From contig NC_049986.1 of NCBI RefSeq assembly GCF_000003815.2, forward strand, positions 14,335,933 through 14,399,932: a stretch of 64,000 nt of DNA. The letters are read 5' to 3'. The first letter of the stretch is position 1, and each line of letters begins with the position of its first letter. The notes beneath the pieces were generated by a model that did not search any database, was not told the DNA's origin, and worked only from the letters and a program-made list of their open reading frames with translations. This DNA is from Branchiostoma floridae. Taxonomy: Eukaryota; Chordata; Leptocardii; Amphioxiformes; Branchiostomatidae. This document shows positions 13,601-24,761 of this stretch, in pieces. The position numbers and the translations under genes were made by a program.

Positions 13601-15601
13601 GGGAAATTTAGAAATCGTCACCACCATCGCCGCAGGTGAAAAAATTTAGAAAAAAGAATTATAAAATAATAATGTAAATGTATTCTTTGAAAAAGTATGA
13701 TTAGATTTGAAAGCTTTGTTCATATAGCTGATACTGTCCTACATTACCTAAAGTATCCAAAGCTGATGCATCATATTAAGGTGTTACACCACTGTGCCAT
13801 CACAACTTTACTGAATGTATCCATTTTCCTCCAGCATCTTCGCCGATTCAACAACTTCAACTCGTACCTGGCTATCCTGTCAGCACTGGACTCTGCACCC
13901 ATACGGAGATTAGAGTGGCAGAAACAAACCACAGACGTGAGAACTTCTTCTGATGTACATTCTTGAGCACTGCTGATTATCAATAATATCAGACTTGTTG
14001 GTTGAAGGTTTACAATATTGTTCTGTTTAGAAAAGGGTCAAAGGGGTTATGTGAAATTGTAAGTGCAGTATTTCCTCTGGTGGAATGTCAAAGGCACTTC
14101 AAATATTAAGCTTCCTCTACTACTTCTTATGTTTTTAGTCATTGGGGTAGATTGTCCTGGACCATAAAAAAATACTCTATACAAAATTTACGATATATGA
14201 AACATAATGTACAAGTTGTACAGTACAACTGTTTGACATTGCAATCTTTTTTCCTGTCACAGGGTCTTGCAGAGTACTGCACACTGATAGACAGCACCTC
14301 GTCATTCCGTGCGTACCGGGCAGCCCTGGCAGAGGCAGAACCACCCTGTATACCTTACCTGTAAGCTTGTAAATTTTCTTGTTATGTTTGTTCCAAGAAG
14401 CTCTTGGTTACTCTTTTGCTTCTGTAATTAGAATGGTAAAGATACAGCTTAAAATTCAGCATCCTCTCCAACAGCATTAAACAAAAAAAAACCTGATCAA
14501 AATACCTTTTGGACTGAAAATTTTTTTCAGTCAGCTATGCAAGATAGCTGGCACCATCTGAATCCTCTGGCCGTTATGAAAACAGCTGCTTGACTAGCTT
14601 TGTATTGTATTTCTTATTACCTAAATGTCTAACCTTCACTGACACACCCCTAATGTGATGTTCTGTGTTTTTGCAGAGGGCTGATCCTACAGGACATCAC
14701 GTTTGTTCACCTGGGCAACCCTGACATGCTGGAGGATGGGATCATCAACTTTGCCAAGCGTTGGCAGCAGTTTAACATCTTGGACAATGTGCGCAGGTTC
14801 AAACAAGTGTAAGTTTTCAGCAGATTCTGTTCTATTGCTGGAATGCATAGGACTTCATCTGTTTCATACGAATCAGAAACTAAGGCATTACAAGTTTTAG
14901 ACATAAAATCGGAGGCATGCTGTTGCTATCTCAACAACAGCAAAATTGATTGGTGAATAGTCAATTGTCAAGGTTCTTCAATATTCAAAAAAATATGAAA
15001 GATGCACCAATTGACATTTAAGAACCAGCACATGACCATGTGCTACTTACCATTGTTGTCCGTGACTTGTTCCGCAAAGAATGTGACTATTTTCCAACTT
15101 AGAAACCAGGTCACTTAGTATGTTAAGGAAGGACAATTTTTCGTATCATTGCTGCTTGTTCATTTTGCTGTAGAAAATTTGTTTGTTTGTTTATTTTTTT
15201 ATTTCAGGCCCATACACAAAGACAATACATATATACATTTAAAAACAATGATCTACTTAAAAGTTTTAAGAAATAGATTTAAAAAATTACACAGTATCTC
15301 ATGGCCAATGTACGGCGTAGCAATAGTGTCTCCAAAACTTGCTCCTAGAGAATACGTACGAATGTAAAAAATGAGATGAAATGTTTCTCCATGCTTGAGG
15401 TCCGTGAGTGAAATAAGTTTACTTCTTCCCCTCAGGCATTACGACTTCAAGAGAAATGAGAAGATCCAGACATTCTTCAACAACTTTGACGAGTACCTGT
15501 CGGAGGAGGCTCTGTGGCAGATGTCGCTGGAGATCAAACCTCGCGGCGTCCGCCGGAAACCCGAGCCAAAGGAGCCGCCCCCTGCAGAGTCCTCCAGTTG
15601 A
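1663..15601 (+). CDS. RAPGEF1: RAPGEF1 (C3G) Rap guanine nucleotide exchange factor, multi-exon
   Basis: Coding exons: 1663-1908, 4903-5075, 5846-5993, 6370-6461, 7372-7563, an exon with its 5' part in the N gap ending 8370, 8938-9233, 9780-9895, 10456-10570 (or 10612), 11281-11356, 11701-11782, 12058-12150, 12546-12731, 13106-13285, 13416-13494, 13835-13936, 14263-14360, 14677-14808, 15436-15601 (TGA). Phases agree at every junction outside the gap. About 1010 residues are visible. C3G family proteins are recruited by CRK SH3 domains to activate Rap1. Here I see an N-terminal helical region (motif VYQSLANLIRWSDQV), proline-rich CRK-binding-type motifs (PPPLPMKKK, PALPPKRK), then the REM domain (EAFLTTYRTFI) and the RasGEF domain (NNFNSYLAILSALDSAPIRR, FVHLGNPDML). 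The first exon is a weaker call: MEFWSKF resembles the family's MKLMDKF start, and it joins exon 2 in phase 0, but its donor (GTTTTG) is poor. Confidence 0.93.
5035..5320. repeat. Minisatellite over RAPGEF1 exon 2 end and its splice donor
   Basis: Five copies of a 63-bp unit (the fourth unit shortened to 48 bp) begin at 5035, 5098, 5161, 5224 and 5272. Each unit holds the last 41 bases of the exon, including the codons for STLNSCLIKEQ, plus the donor AAAG|GTAGGA and about 20 bases of intron. The true donor is the first copy (5076). Reading on past it gives AGG then TAG, an in-frame stop, so any later donor would truncate the protein. Because 63 is a multiple of three, the array also throws open reading frames on both strands, which are shadows. 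Confidence 0.95.
5588..5884. repeat. Repeated splice acceptor at RAPGEF1 exon 3
   Basis: The acceptor plus exon start (cag|TTCTGTGATCATGTCGTG) is present at 5722, 5775 and 5846. A fourth, decayed copy of the exon start lies near 5592-5641 (GTGCCAAAGCCACGAGTGTA), with a fragment near 5660. The acceptor at 5846 is the one that opens the full exon. Starting at 5775 leads through 71 extra bases into a TGA. This is the 3' side of the same intron whose 5' side carries the donor array. Confidence 0.9.
7678..7911. other. Assembly gap (234 N)
   Basis: A run of 234 unknown bases. It removes the 5' part of a RAPGEF1 exon; coding sequence resumes at 7912 in the frame that continues to the donor at 8371. 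At least one exon boundary, possibly a whole exon, is hidden. Confidence 1.
9242..9451. mobile_element. MITE with 13-bp terminal inverted repeats, TA target
   Basis: The ends are TACTGTAAATGCA and its exact reverse complement at 9439-9451. If the outer TA is the target duplication, the inverted repeat is CTGTAAATGCA, which is what a Tc1/mariner-type element would leave. The inside has repeated TTCGCGGTGGTTTTA blocks. The element starts 8 bases after the RAPGEF1 donor at 9234. There is no coding capacity. Confidence 0.85.
9965..10232. repeat. Intronic minisatellite, about 57-bp period
   Basis: About 4.5 copies of a 56-57 bp unit (core CTAAAATTACCATGATATTC), starting at 9979, 10036, 10093 and 10149, lie in the RAPGEF1 intron about 80 bases after the donor at 9896. 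Unlike the array at 5.0 kb it does not contain the donor itself. Confidence 0.95.
11783..12057 (+). other. AT-AC (U12-type) intron in RAPGEF1
   Basis: The intron begins ATATCCTTT, the textbook U12 AT-AC donor, and ends CCCAC. Just before the end is TCCTTAAC, the U12 branch-site consensus, about 10 bases from the 3' end. With these borders the protein reads LLYR-YNKFRHM, matching the family pattern QYR-YEKF, and the phase (2) is kept. No GT-AG pair restores this frame. Length is 275 nt. Splicing would need the minor spliceosome. Confidence 0.92.
14585..14645. repeat. Short dispersed-repeat fragment
   Basis: The stretch TTCTTATTACCTAAATGTCT followed by AACCTTCACTGAC matches copies at 26.4, 32.7 and 50.1 kb. 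It lies just upstream of the RAPGEF1 acceptor at 14676. Only the tail end of the family is present. Confidence 0.55.
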
Positions 15602-18445
15602 AGCGTTCCTTGTTAAGATCTTATTTACGAACCATTTCATCTCATATTTATTGTATCATCAACCACTTTGTAACTCCCACCGAAAAACACCCCTGTGTCT
15701 GGTATGGAAGCATCCAAAGATGGCTGATATTTACCAGTGCTTTGGGATGTAACACTAAAACACAGGGGTGTGCACGTGCTGCTGATGTTTTTCTAAGGAT
15801 GAATGTCAGTTCAGTAGAGTGCTAAAATTGGAGTCAAGTGGACAATGTCATATTGAGGCCATTGCAAGAAGAGAACCACTTGATATGGCTAACTTCTTAT
15901 AAAGTCATATATGATGTACAGCAGGGATATGGTCTCCCATTGCCTTTCTTATCCTACAAATAAGAATTTGAAAGGCAAGCGGTTAGAAGGCCAAGAAAGA
16001 GAGAGAGAAAGAGAGATACAGTGGCTGTTTCATACAGGTCTTTGTATGGAAATTTATTTGCACAGCCAGAGGCAACCTGTTTTGTGTACCTCATGGCAAG
16101 TGATCTGCAACCAATCAAATTGGAAATGGTTGAGTTTGTTCCTCCTACCATCCCTCTGACTCCTGATTTCTTGCAAGGACCAGTGTAGGAGAGAATGTGA
16201 AAGCTGGTTTGCTGGTTTCTTTGGTAGAGACCATTAGTGGTGTGGTCACTTTTTCTGCTTCGAAAATCATCAACAAAACTGGCCTCTTTGGAAAGTTTTT
16301 ATAGTCTGAAAACTTGAGCAGGTGAGGGTCACTTGTCCTAATAGTAAGATTATGTTATTTTCTGAGGGCCAAAGTGTTAACATTTGGGGCATTACAAACA
16401 AAGGCCGCGTACGTCAATGAAGGTTGGACAAAGGCCACATGCTTTATATCAAATCTGGTGTATATGTCAGTGTAGAGACTCCCCGACATATGTCTGGGTA
16501 GAGGCTCCAATATATATATGTGTATATATATGTGTAAGCACTGGACCGACATGCAGAATTTGAACTACAATGGGAGATGTTCCTTTCTCTATACAAACAT
16601 CTGTGTGGCAAGGATTATAAAATGCTGGCATTTGCTTCCTCACACTCTGAGATTAAATGTCTTGATTTTGATTGAAAGGATGGCCTTTTAGGCAGGGCAG
16701 ATAGAAGAAAGGAATAGTGTAAATTGTTGTAAATGATTGTAAGTAAGCTGTGATATTCTTTGGGCAAGTGGAGTAGGCTCAAGAGTAACAGAATAAACAA
16801 AAGAAACGAAAGGGAAACAGCCACAATTTGAGACCTGGAGTTGATACAGAAGCTGCTTTTCACATGCAGCAGTGACAGAATGAGTTTTTGAAGTAGGAAC
16901 TTTAGAGAGTGCCATGACATTCTTTGTTGAAGATGAGAGGACGTGAACAAAGAAGTATACTTTGTCTTCCATGTTGTAGATATCACTGTAGCTAGTGTGT
17001 GGAAATGTTCAAGACAGGAAAATCAAAGGACAGGAGAAGCAAACTTGAGACAAGAAACACTCTTCCAAGCAGGAGCACAGTCTTTGGGAACAATACAAGT
17101 AGTACATAATGTTTCAGTGGAAGTTACTGGCTGCACTGTTTGTAGTTCTTTCAAGTGATCTGAAAGATCAATTCTAAAGTGCATAGTGCGAGTACATGCA
17201 TTCATATTTTTATGTGCATGCACTGTGTACAGGAGATTAACAAAGTTAGTCTAAACCTGCATTAAAAGGAGTGTGCTCTTGCTAGTTCCCACGTGACCTT
17301 CTGGAATACATTGTGCTACCACAGTTGGCCAATCACATCTTGTGTTACATCCCAGGTTATCGTACATGTATTTCCATAGGAACAGTTAGCTAAGGGATGT
17401 TCCCTTCAAACAATTATCCTCTGGCTGTGATAAAGGTATTCTTAAGACTAGTTAACAAATTTGGACACCATAGCAAATGGTATTCATAACACTTATGCAA
17501 GTAAAGATGTGTTACACAGTATGTAGAATAACTTGTTGCCATTGCATTAGGTATGCATCTGTACTGTCTGTGTGTACATTCATTTGTACTGTAGGTAAAG
17601 CCTTTATGAACTGTGAATCAAAAGTGTTCATACATGTAGATAGCAGAGAACCTATAGGCAGTGTAGATATCTTGACTGAGTGTATTTGTTTTCTGTCACA
17701 GTGTCTTTCATCCCATGTATCATGGTTTGTATGTTATTGAAAGATAGGGAAAAGTAAGCTTTAGATAAGTTCTGATAGCAGTTCTGTTCTACAGTGACAA
17801 AACAATATTTGATATGTGATATACGTCCAAACTACAGTCAATCTTGCCACTTTTCTGTAGTCAAAAAATGAAATCAAATCTATGAGTTTTTACCTAAATT
17901 TGGTGGGAGATTTTCTGTTTAGATTACAGACCAAAAGCAACTACCAGTACAAAGTCTATTGGACAACAGTATGATATATTCATGTGAAATGAGAGACAAG
18001 AAAAGTAATTTATGTAATTTATGGGTAGATACTTTCTATAAAATGGCTAAGGTGGCCAACATTGTCATATATGTATCATATCTGTTTGCAACCACAGTTT
18101 TATCTGTTTAGATAGAATATAGCATAGCAATTCTTAAGCACTAAGTGCCAAATTTCTTTCTAGATTCCTTTATGTTTCCTACATTTTTTATTGTTATTAT
18201 AGAATATTACCCTCTATTTTCAACATTTGTGTATTGCTCATCCCTTGTTCTTGTGTATATATTTCTGTTCTGTAATGTTTTGTAAATAAGGGATTTCTAT
18301 GGACTCCCTGTAAAGAGATAGGATATGAAATTGTGTAAAAGCCAAACCACGCTGTGCTGACATGTTTCGCCTTTTACGTCTACAGAAGGTGTTGCCTAAT
18401 GTTATTTGTAAATTTTACAATAAAAGCCATTCATAATGTTATATG
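15602..18445 (+). other. RAPGEF1 3'UTR and poly(A) signal
   Basis: This is about 2.8 kb of AT-rich sequence after the RAPGEF1 stop with no protein-like frame. The first convincing poly(A) signal is AATAAA at 18419-18424, followed by a T/G-rich stretch from about 18450. The UTR length is inference; earlier weak signals could be used. A short GAGAGA run lies near 15996-16016. Confidence 0.55.
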
Positions 18446-18484
18446 CAAGTCCTTAGTGTGTTTCTGTTTCTGTCACATCTACTT

Positions 18485-18576
18485 ATTCTCCTACGCAGAG
18501 GGGTCGTTGCAAACTCCTCTAGAGTAAGAGGAGTTTTTCAATGCCAATGACTTTGGTCCCCTCTGCGTAGGAGAAT
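18485..18576. mobile_element. 92-bp palindromic MITE (CTCCTACGCAGAGG family)
   Basis: Perfect 19-bp inverted arms ATTCTCCTACGCAGAGGGG at 18485-18503 and 18558-18576 surround a loop that also folds (CTCCTCT/AGAGGAG). A diverged relative lies at 22286-22382. There is no coding capacity. The element sits just beyond the RAPGEF1 poly(A) signal. Confidence 0.85.
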
Positions 18577-18599
18577 GTATCAACTAAAAGTACATGAGT

Positions 18600-19340
18600 A
18601 TGGTTATATTGCCAAAACATGGTCCTGTCCATGCTTCTGAAATGTAACCCATCCAACCATTCTGTATGCAGTACAGCACACGGTTTGATATATCCATTTG
18701 AATGTTATCCAGCCCTTCCACTCCTGCTAGTGCATGTTCCTGTCCTTGGTGCTGAAGAACACCTACCCTCTTGCATTAAATGGTTTTGTCAATGGCAATG
18801 AAATGGGATCCACCCTTCGAAAGTACATGTACAAGGTTCTAATCCAGAGCATGGACCTGTCCTCCTGAAATGTGACCCTATCCTACCATCAAGTTTACAG
18901 TAACATCACTTGGTTGTGTGCATTGAAATCTAATCCAAGTCCTGATAGTATCTGGTCCTGTCCTTGGTGCTGAAGAACACCATACCCTTCCTCTGTTTTA
19001 ATTAATGGTTTGGTCCATGGTGATGAACTGTGATCCATCCTTTGAACTTACATGATGGTAGTGCCCCAAACGTGGACCTGTCCTTGGTCCTTAACATAAT
19101 CCTATTTATGTATGGTAGGATATAGTTCATGGTCATGTCCTTAGTCCAAAATGCTCTATCTTACCGTCCCTGCTATAGTACATGGCCATGTCCTTAGTCC
19201 AGGAAGTACTACTATCTTATCACTCCAGTCCTGCAACAGTAAGTGCTCCTGTACTTGGTGCTGAAATGCGATCCTATCATACCACCCCTGTTAAAGTACA
19301 TGGTTGTGTCCACAACACTTATCAACCTTTTCCTGGCGTT
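18600..19340. repeat. Decayed tandem repeat, unit about 60-75 bp
   Basis: At least nine degenerate copies of a unit built around CATGGTCCTGTCCTTGGTGC, then TGAAATGTGATCC-like and TACCACTCCTG-like blocks, run through this intergenic stretch. Examples begin near 18619, 18733, 18850, 18951, 19074, 19130 and 19184. Divergence is high, so this is an old array. Small open frames inside it are not credible genes. Confidence 0.7.
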
Positions 19341-19467
19341 ACCCCAGGTAGATTTGTAACGTTATGTCAGGTGAGCATTCTGCTTTCTGCTCAAGAATAC
19401 AACATTTGACGCAAAATGGTGATCATATGGGGCATGTTTATTCAAGTGAAGACAGTGTGCTGGTATA

Positions 19468-22400
19468 CTACTGTGTTGTATTTTCTGTGGATGCCTTTGC
19501 AGACGGTGGGGGTGGTTTTGTTGGAGACTTTGGTGTTGGTGTCTTCGGGCACTTCTTGGGAGACGTAGCACCGGTCCGGGATGCCACTCGGGAAGGGGGC
19601 CTGCTCTGTAACGTGATCTTGGTCGCAATGGGCGGCAACCCCATCCTGGGGACTGGGGAAGGAAATGAAAATGTATCCGGCCGGTGTTACATTATATGGT
19701 GACACTAACTCATATCAATACTAAGGCGTACTTATCACACACCTAAACGGAGAGAAAAGAAGCAACCTACACACCCTTCCTTCGGCCGCAGACGTATGAC
19801 CGTATACAAAAAAAAAAATGTACATCTCGGATAACTAACGTAGTACAATACATTACTAAGCTGAAGATATCTGAGTGTATCTATATATGGCCTCCTTTGG
19901 TCAATATTGACCATGGTAAAATCCTAATTGATATCAGCCCTACAGCGTCGGATGCGGCTAAACAGTCCCACACGAGAATGACTTGCCTTCGTCACACGAG
20001 TTTGCCACATAGGGCACATCTGTAAATGACTCAGGTCTGTTGCAGAGTTCTTAATTTATATATGAGTCGGCCATTCGGGGTATCACAACAGCTACGTTTG
20101 CAGTGTAACCAGTCCAGATGGACAATGTCAACGTTGTGTTAATGGTGAGAATCCCGTCAACATTTCACAGAAAGGCACCCACCTACTAGCCTGAGTACCA
20201 TCCTCCGTAGTGACCGCTGGCTCACTACTTTCCCTTGCCAACCGTGGTTAGCAAACGAAAGTAGTGAGCCAGCGGTCACTACGGAGGATGGTACTCAGCA
20301 TCAGGCTACCCACCTACACCTCTGACCGGGCCGTCGTTGGGCCTGTTACCGAAGCGGGTTGCCTTCTCCCAGGCCTTGAACCTGGGATCAAGCGTGGGCG
20401 GCCACTGGAACGTCTGCCGGTACGTGGAGTCCAGGGAGCGGTTGATGACCGGGGCGCCGCCTGAATTTGATGCGATTATCAAGAGAATGTGTCGTATCGC
20501 GTTATCAGTCGTTTTCGTTAAACAAACCAAGAACACCCAAGAACACTCAATCAGTTCAATAAATTAAGTTTTCCAAAATCGTAGCTACCCTCCCTTTTTC
20601 AAACTGCACTGCAAAGGATTAACACTTTTCGACTAACAAATTATAATTGGAGTTATGTTATCTCGTGGAGTGTTAGCAATTATGATTAATAACTAGAGTT
20701 CGGCGACCTCATACCTCCATGAAAATTTAGAGCTTTTGTAAATTTCATGCAAATGACTAAGACATTAACATAATCTATGCATGGTGTTGTTCATCATTGA
20801 CAAACGTACACATGTCACAATTATAGAATTCCCATTATTAATCATAAAGCGGTTTTGCAATTTTTACATAAATTATGCAAATAAGTTCCTCATTACCATA
20901 TTTAGTATCTGCTTATATTCCACCTATCATAATAAACATGTGTTACATTTATTGAAGTCCAGTTATTGAAAACAATGGAATTATACAATTTCCTCATTAA
21001 TTATGCAAATTAAGTCCTCATTTGCATAAAATGTATATCATTATGAACATCTTTGCCTAAGGTACCCGCATGCCTAATATGATGCCAATCCGTCAATCCT
21101 TTCTGCAGTTATCCTCTTTGGAATGTCTTGACAAAAACGCCCCTGTAGTTCCTAAATTAAATGTTAGGGGACTGAAACTTGCTCCACTTTGTCATGACAC
21201 TGAAAGCTATCTACCACTTAAAGTTCAAGACCATATCACGTCCAAGACAAGAGATACATAGAAAAAACTGCTATGATTGAATGTTGTCATTAATTATGCA
21301 AATTTGCTCCTATTTTGCATAATTAGTATTCCATCTTGTACAACATTGTCCAAGGTACCTACATACCAAAAATCATGAAAATCCGTTGTTCCCTTCCTGA
21401 GTTATCCTCGTCAGAAGTTTTTGACAAAAATGCCCCTGCTATCCTAAAACTAGACGCTAGGGGGCCCAAACTTATGTCACTTCTTCCTGAGCACAAGAGC
21501 TATCTATTACTAAAAAATCGTGACCATAGCATGTTCAGAACACCAAGATAGCAAAACCGGAAGTTGCGCTGCAGTACCAAGGGGAGCCGCTAGGGGGCCC
21601 AAAATCTAATCATTTCCAGCTTTCATCACACCCTACCAACATAGTAAGTATGAAACCAATCCACCCAGCCGTTCTTGAGTTATCTTGTTTACACACAGAC
21701 AGACACACAGACAGACAAACGCGGGGTAAAATATAACCTCCATGACATTTCATGGAGGTAATAATTATGCAACGCGAGTATCACCTTTTTCAAACTTGGG
21801 CACAGAGAACTGGTGGTTGCGTTCGGTAGAGAAATTTGTCAGACCTGGAAAGGAGACCGAAAGAGCGTGTGTTACTGGAGCCTGGTGCATGTACAAAACA
21901 AGTTTATGGTGATAAGGCTAGGTACCGGGCGTGGGAGAAGCTTTAAGAACAAGACTAACTTTAGCATTTCCCTTCGGTTGTTCACAGACATGTCATTTCC
22001 GGGGTTGTTTTATAAGTCTCGTCCACGTATATCATTGTGAGTTCAGCGCTCGAAAAGTGTGTGCGGGAAGGTTTACTTGGACAAAAAACAACAACAGATA
22101 ACGTTAAATATGAAATGAAGATTTTACCTAGATGTCTGAACATATCAGGGAAGCGGCTTCTACACAGTGAAAGGTCCGGTTCCCAGATTCCAAATGTCTA
22201 AGGAAGAATATGGGAGAAAGAACATGATTGATACAGGGACATTGTATTCGGTTGTAAAATTATTAAAACAAAATGATGTCCCTGTCATTCTCCTGCGCAG
22301 TGACATCCAATTGCCAAGGGCAAACTGCCCCTTGTCCACAAGGAGTTTCGAGACGACTGTGCTCCCTCTGCGTAGGAGAATGTGTCCTGTAAACCATATA

Positions 22401-23033
22401 TTTGAAGCTAACTCCATGAGATGGCATGGGTCCATAGCAATGTTCTCTTTTCATGCGAAAAGAACATGCAGGAACGCTTGGTGTTCTTAGAACTGCATGT
22501 TACTGAGCATTAAAAGGGAATGTCTTTTCCGTCACATGGGGAAATGTGACGAAAATTGTAAGCATGTTAACGTTAACGCTACATGTAGCGTTGTCATGTA
22601 AACTATGTACCACTGTGTCTGTGCCAATGAATTAAGAGATAATTGTACTTAACTTCATGCTATTTCTACGCTTTCTACTGTCAATTTTTTCATCCTATTC
22701 TAAGATGATAAGTTTGATAAAGATACCCATGCCTGTACTTACATGGTTGTCCCTGTTGTAAGGGCTCTGGTACACCAGCCCCACGGGGTGGGGGTTGTGC
22801 AGGCGGGTGGGCGAGAGTTTCCTGGGGATGTAGCGGGGCTGGGTGTTGACGGGTCCGTAGTCTGTGAAGGTGATGTTGCGGGGCAGGCAACTCCTACGGG
22901 TGAAGACGTTCGCCATCTTGTTTTTGGCGTTGCTAGGAGGTATTCCAGAACTGGAGACGCTCACTCTGGGTTTCCATGTGGCGCATAGCTTGATCGTGGT
23001 TACCTGAAGCGGTTCTTTGCTCTGCCCCTTCAT
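19468..23033 (-). CDS. Uncharacterised basic, proline-rich protein, three exons
   Basis: The model uses 23033-22727, 20460-20320 and 19652-19468 (TAG), all joins in phase 1, giving 210 residues. Exon 1 contains TFTDYGPVNTQPRYIPRK and HPVGLVYQSPYNRDN. Exon 2 contains RSLDSTYRQTFQWPPT. Exon 3 ends in a lysine- and proline-rich tail (PKKCPKTPTPKSPTKPPPP). There is no signal peptide, membrane segment or known catalytic motif. I do not recognise the family. Short Y/P/R-rich motifs like these occur in several small proteins of ciliary doublet microtubules, but this is only a guess. The first donor is uncertain: GTAAGT at 22742 is stronger than the GTATCT used here, but ends in phase 0, which exon 2 does not fit, so an extra exon could exist. 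It lies head-to-head with sialidase A. Confidence 0.55.
20187..20308. mobile_element. 122-bp foldback MITE with 9-bp target duplication
   Basis: Perfect 40-bp inverted arms (20193-20232 and 20257-20296) lie inside outer ends TAGCCTGA/AGGCTA. The flanks are identical 9-mers CCCACCTAC at 20178-20186 and 20309-20317, so insertion is certain. The right-hand duplication overlaps the splice donor (minus strand GTGTAG, 20319-20314) of exon 2 of the uncharacterised gene. There is no coding capacity. Confidence 0.93.
20712..21760. mobile_element. About 1.05-kb non-autonomous element with internal modules
   Basis: The ends are TACCTCCATGAAA and its reverse complement at 21748-21760. Inside, a module of roughly 300 bp is repeated: AATTATGCAAAT-type start, GGTACC, a GTTATCCT block, TTTTTGACAAAAATGCCCCT, and CTAGGGGGCCCAAA. 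It is seen at about 20990-21260, 21290-21550 and, partly, 21575-21700. A CAGACAGACA stretch precedes the right end. The small open frames MPNMMPIRQS and MYNIVQGTY are shadows of this module. A decayed relative lies at 51.66-51.95 kb. No transposase is present. Confidence 0.8.
22286..22382. mobile_element. Second, diverged copy of the CTCCTACGCAGAGG MITE
   Basis: The ends CATTCTCCTGCGCAG and CTGCGTAGGAGAATG are imperfect inverted repeats matching the palindrome at 18.5 kb. The flanks TGTCCCTGT and TGTCCTGTA could be a damaged 9-bp duplication. Confidence 0.7.
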
Positions 23034-23515
23034 CTTGTGACATCACAATTAGAAAATTACGTCAGAAAGTGGCTCTTTCACGTCACTGATGTTGATAGGT
23101 TACTACTGATTTTGTTTTTCTTACACAAAAGCCATGAACAGAGTAAATTAACCTTTTACGGGCCAGTGTTAAGTTTCTTGCGAAACACAGAATAGCCTGC
23201 AAATCCCATTGCCTTTGTGAGCTAATAGTAATGATTGACAACACGGTTCAACGTTTGACTGTCTTGGTGGTTCCTAATTAATGTTGCGTGGACTCGAAAG
23301 TGCAGTCAGCACCAAGGACAGGCCCCGCGCATATGGTCTCCAGGCATACATGTAACGTTACGATTGTTACACGTCACTGAAACTTTTGTGTCTTGTAAAG
23401 GCTAAGCCGGTGACTAGAAAAATTGCTTGCTTTATCAAGAAAGAGAACTGTACCCAGGGTATAGTACAAATTGTCCAGAAAAAAAACGCGATCATATGCG
23501 CAAAACAATACGTTA
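23034..23515. other. Intergenic, likely promoter of the minus-strand gene
   Basis: No gene. This is the expected 5' flank of the uncharacterised gene starting at 23033. Nothing beyond scattered AACGTTA motifs was recognised. Confidence 0.4.
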
Positions 23516-24758
23516 AGGCCCCCTCTCACTAGACGTGCGGCACGCTTGCGGCATTGCTGCGTTCGTTCACTGCGGCACTGTTGTGTTAATTTCGCCGATT
23601 TTGTCTTGCACTCACACTGACGTGCGGCACTGTTGCGTTTCTAGACTAAATGAACACGTTATTGACAATTGCAGCGTTGTCAATTTATGAAAAATCACCG
23701 TAAAATGATGAGAATGCCCGAAAATGAGATTTATAATGAAAAGATTTCCCTTATGATAATGAATTATATGGTACATATGCTATAAATAACCTTGAAAGAC
23801 TTTTACAGTAAAGGAAATGACCCAAATGAACGGACACGAAATATATACCAGATTTCACTCGATGTGTACGTTTTGCACCATGTAACGTTATGTGTAATTA
23901 TGTATGTTTATATGTTTATTCACCAATTTTGCAAATTTCTAAAATGAAAATGTTTGATATTTCATACTTTTTTTGTATGACGCTGAGTATTTTCATTGTC
24001 GGCGGATGGCTTACCAGCCTATTGATGTCTAAGTCTATCATATTTGTAAAAAGTGAGAAAAATATGGCCCATGGGTCTGAATGACTGCAATTTTGTATTT
24101 TATCGGTGGCAGGCTACCAGCAATGATTAGCTTGTAACGTTATAACGCAAACGCAAACTCGTTATCATCCAACATAAATAATTTCTTTTTGAACGTTGTA
24201 CGATAACCTTTATCTCTACATCCGTAGGTTAATCGATAAACCAGTTACTTATTTTTTGTTTTCAAGTATAAAATACTGACCTACTTTCCATTAAATAAAT
24301 CAAAAGATGTATTTTTAAGTTAACTCTGAATACGGATACAAGGTAAGTTTTCTGGAATTCGCAGTGTTTTAACTGGATCGAAAACCGCTGTAAAATTATT
24401 AGAAATGCATCTAAAATAGTTTTTCGGTGATAAAATGGTGTTTACTTTTGATTCTTGGTGTAAAATAGGCAAAATATATCCTTGATACTGTTTGGGGCAT
24501 GGTGGCGGCACCGTTGGGGCACCGTTGCGGCACTGTTGCGGCACTGTTGAGGCACTGTTGCGGCACTGTTGCGGCATCTTGCCACTTGCGTTATTTTTAA
24601 ACTTTTTAAAAAACGTCGCGCTTGCTTGCGGCACTTCTAGGTTTGCTTGCGGCACCTCTAGGTTTGCTTGCGGCACCTCTAGGTTCCGTGGCGGTACATC
24701 TGCGTTTTCGAACGCAGCAATGCCGCAAGCGTGCCGCACGTCAAGTGAGAGGGGGCCT
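23516..24758. mobile_element. 1.24-kb PIF/Harbinger-type non-autonomous element
   Basis: Inverted ends of about 50 bp begin AGGCCCCCTCTCACT and differ at only one or two positions (23516 on; mirror ending 24758). They are flanked by TTA at 23513-23515 and 24759-24761, the 3-bp target typical of PIF/Harbinger. Near the right end are short tandem repeats built on GTTGCGGCACT (24500-24580) and CTTGCGGCACCTCTAGGTTT (24615-24690). These give long but meaningless open frames on both strands. No transposase or Myb-like gene is inside. Confidence 0.9.
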
Positions 24759-24761
24759 TTA

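Noticed and set aside
15149..15367. Possible extra RAPGEF1 exon after a TTTCAG
   Set aside because: The translation does not match the family, and the flanking exons (14808 and 15436) already join in phase with an unbroken RasGEF domain.
22160..22490. Overlapping frames on both strands upstream of exon 2 of the unknown gene
   Set aside because: They overlap a MITE copy and have no protein-like features. I also looked here for a missing exon of the unknown gene and found none that I could support.
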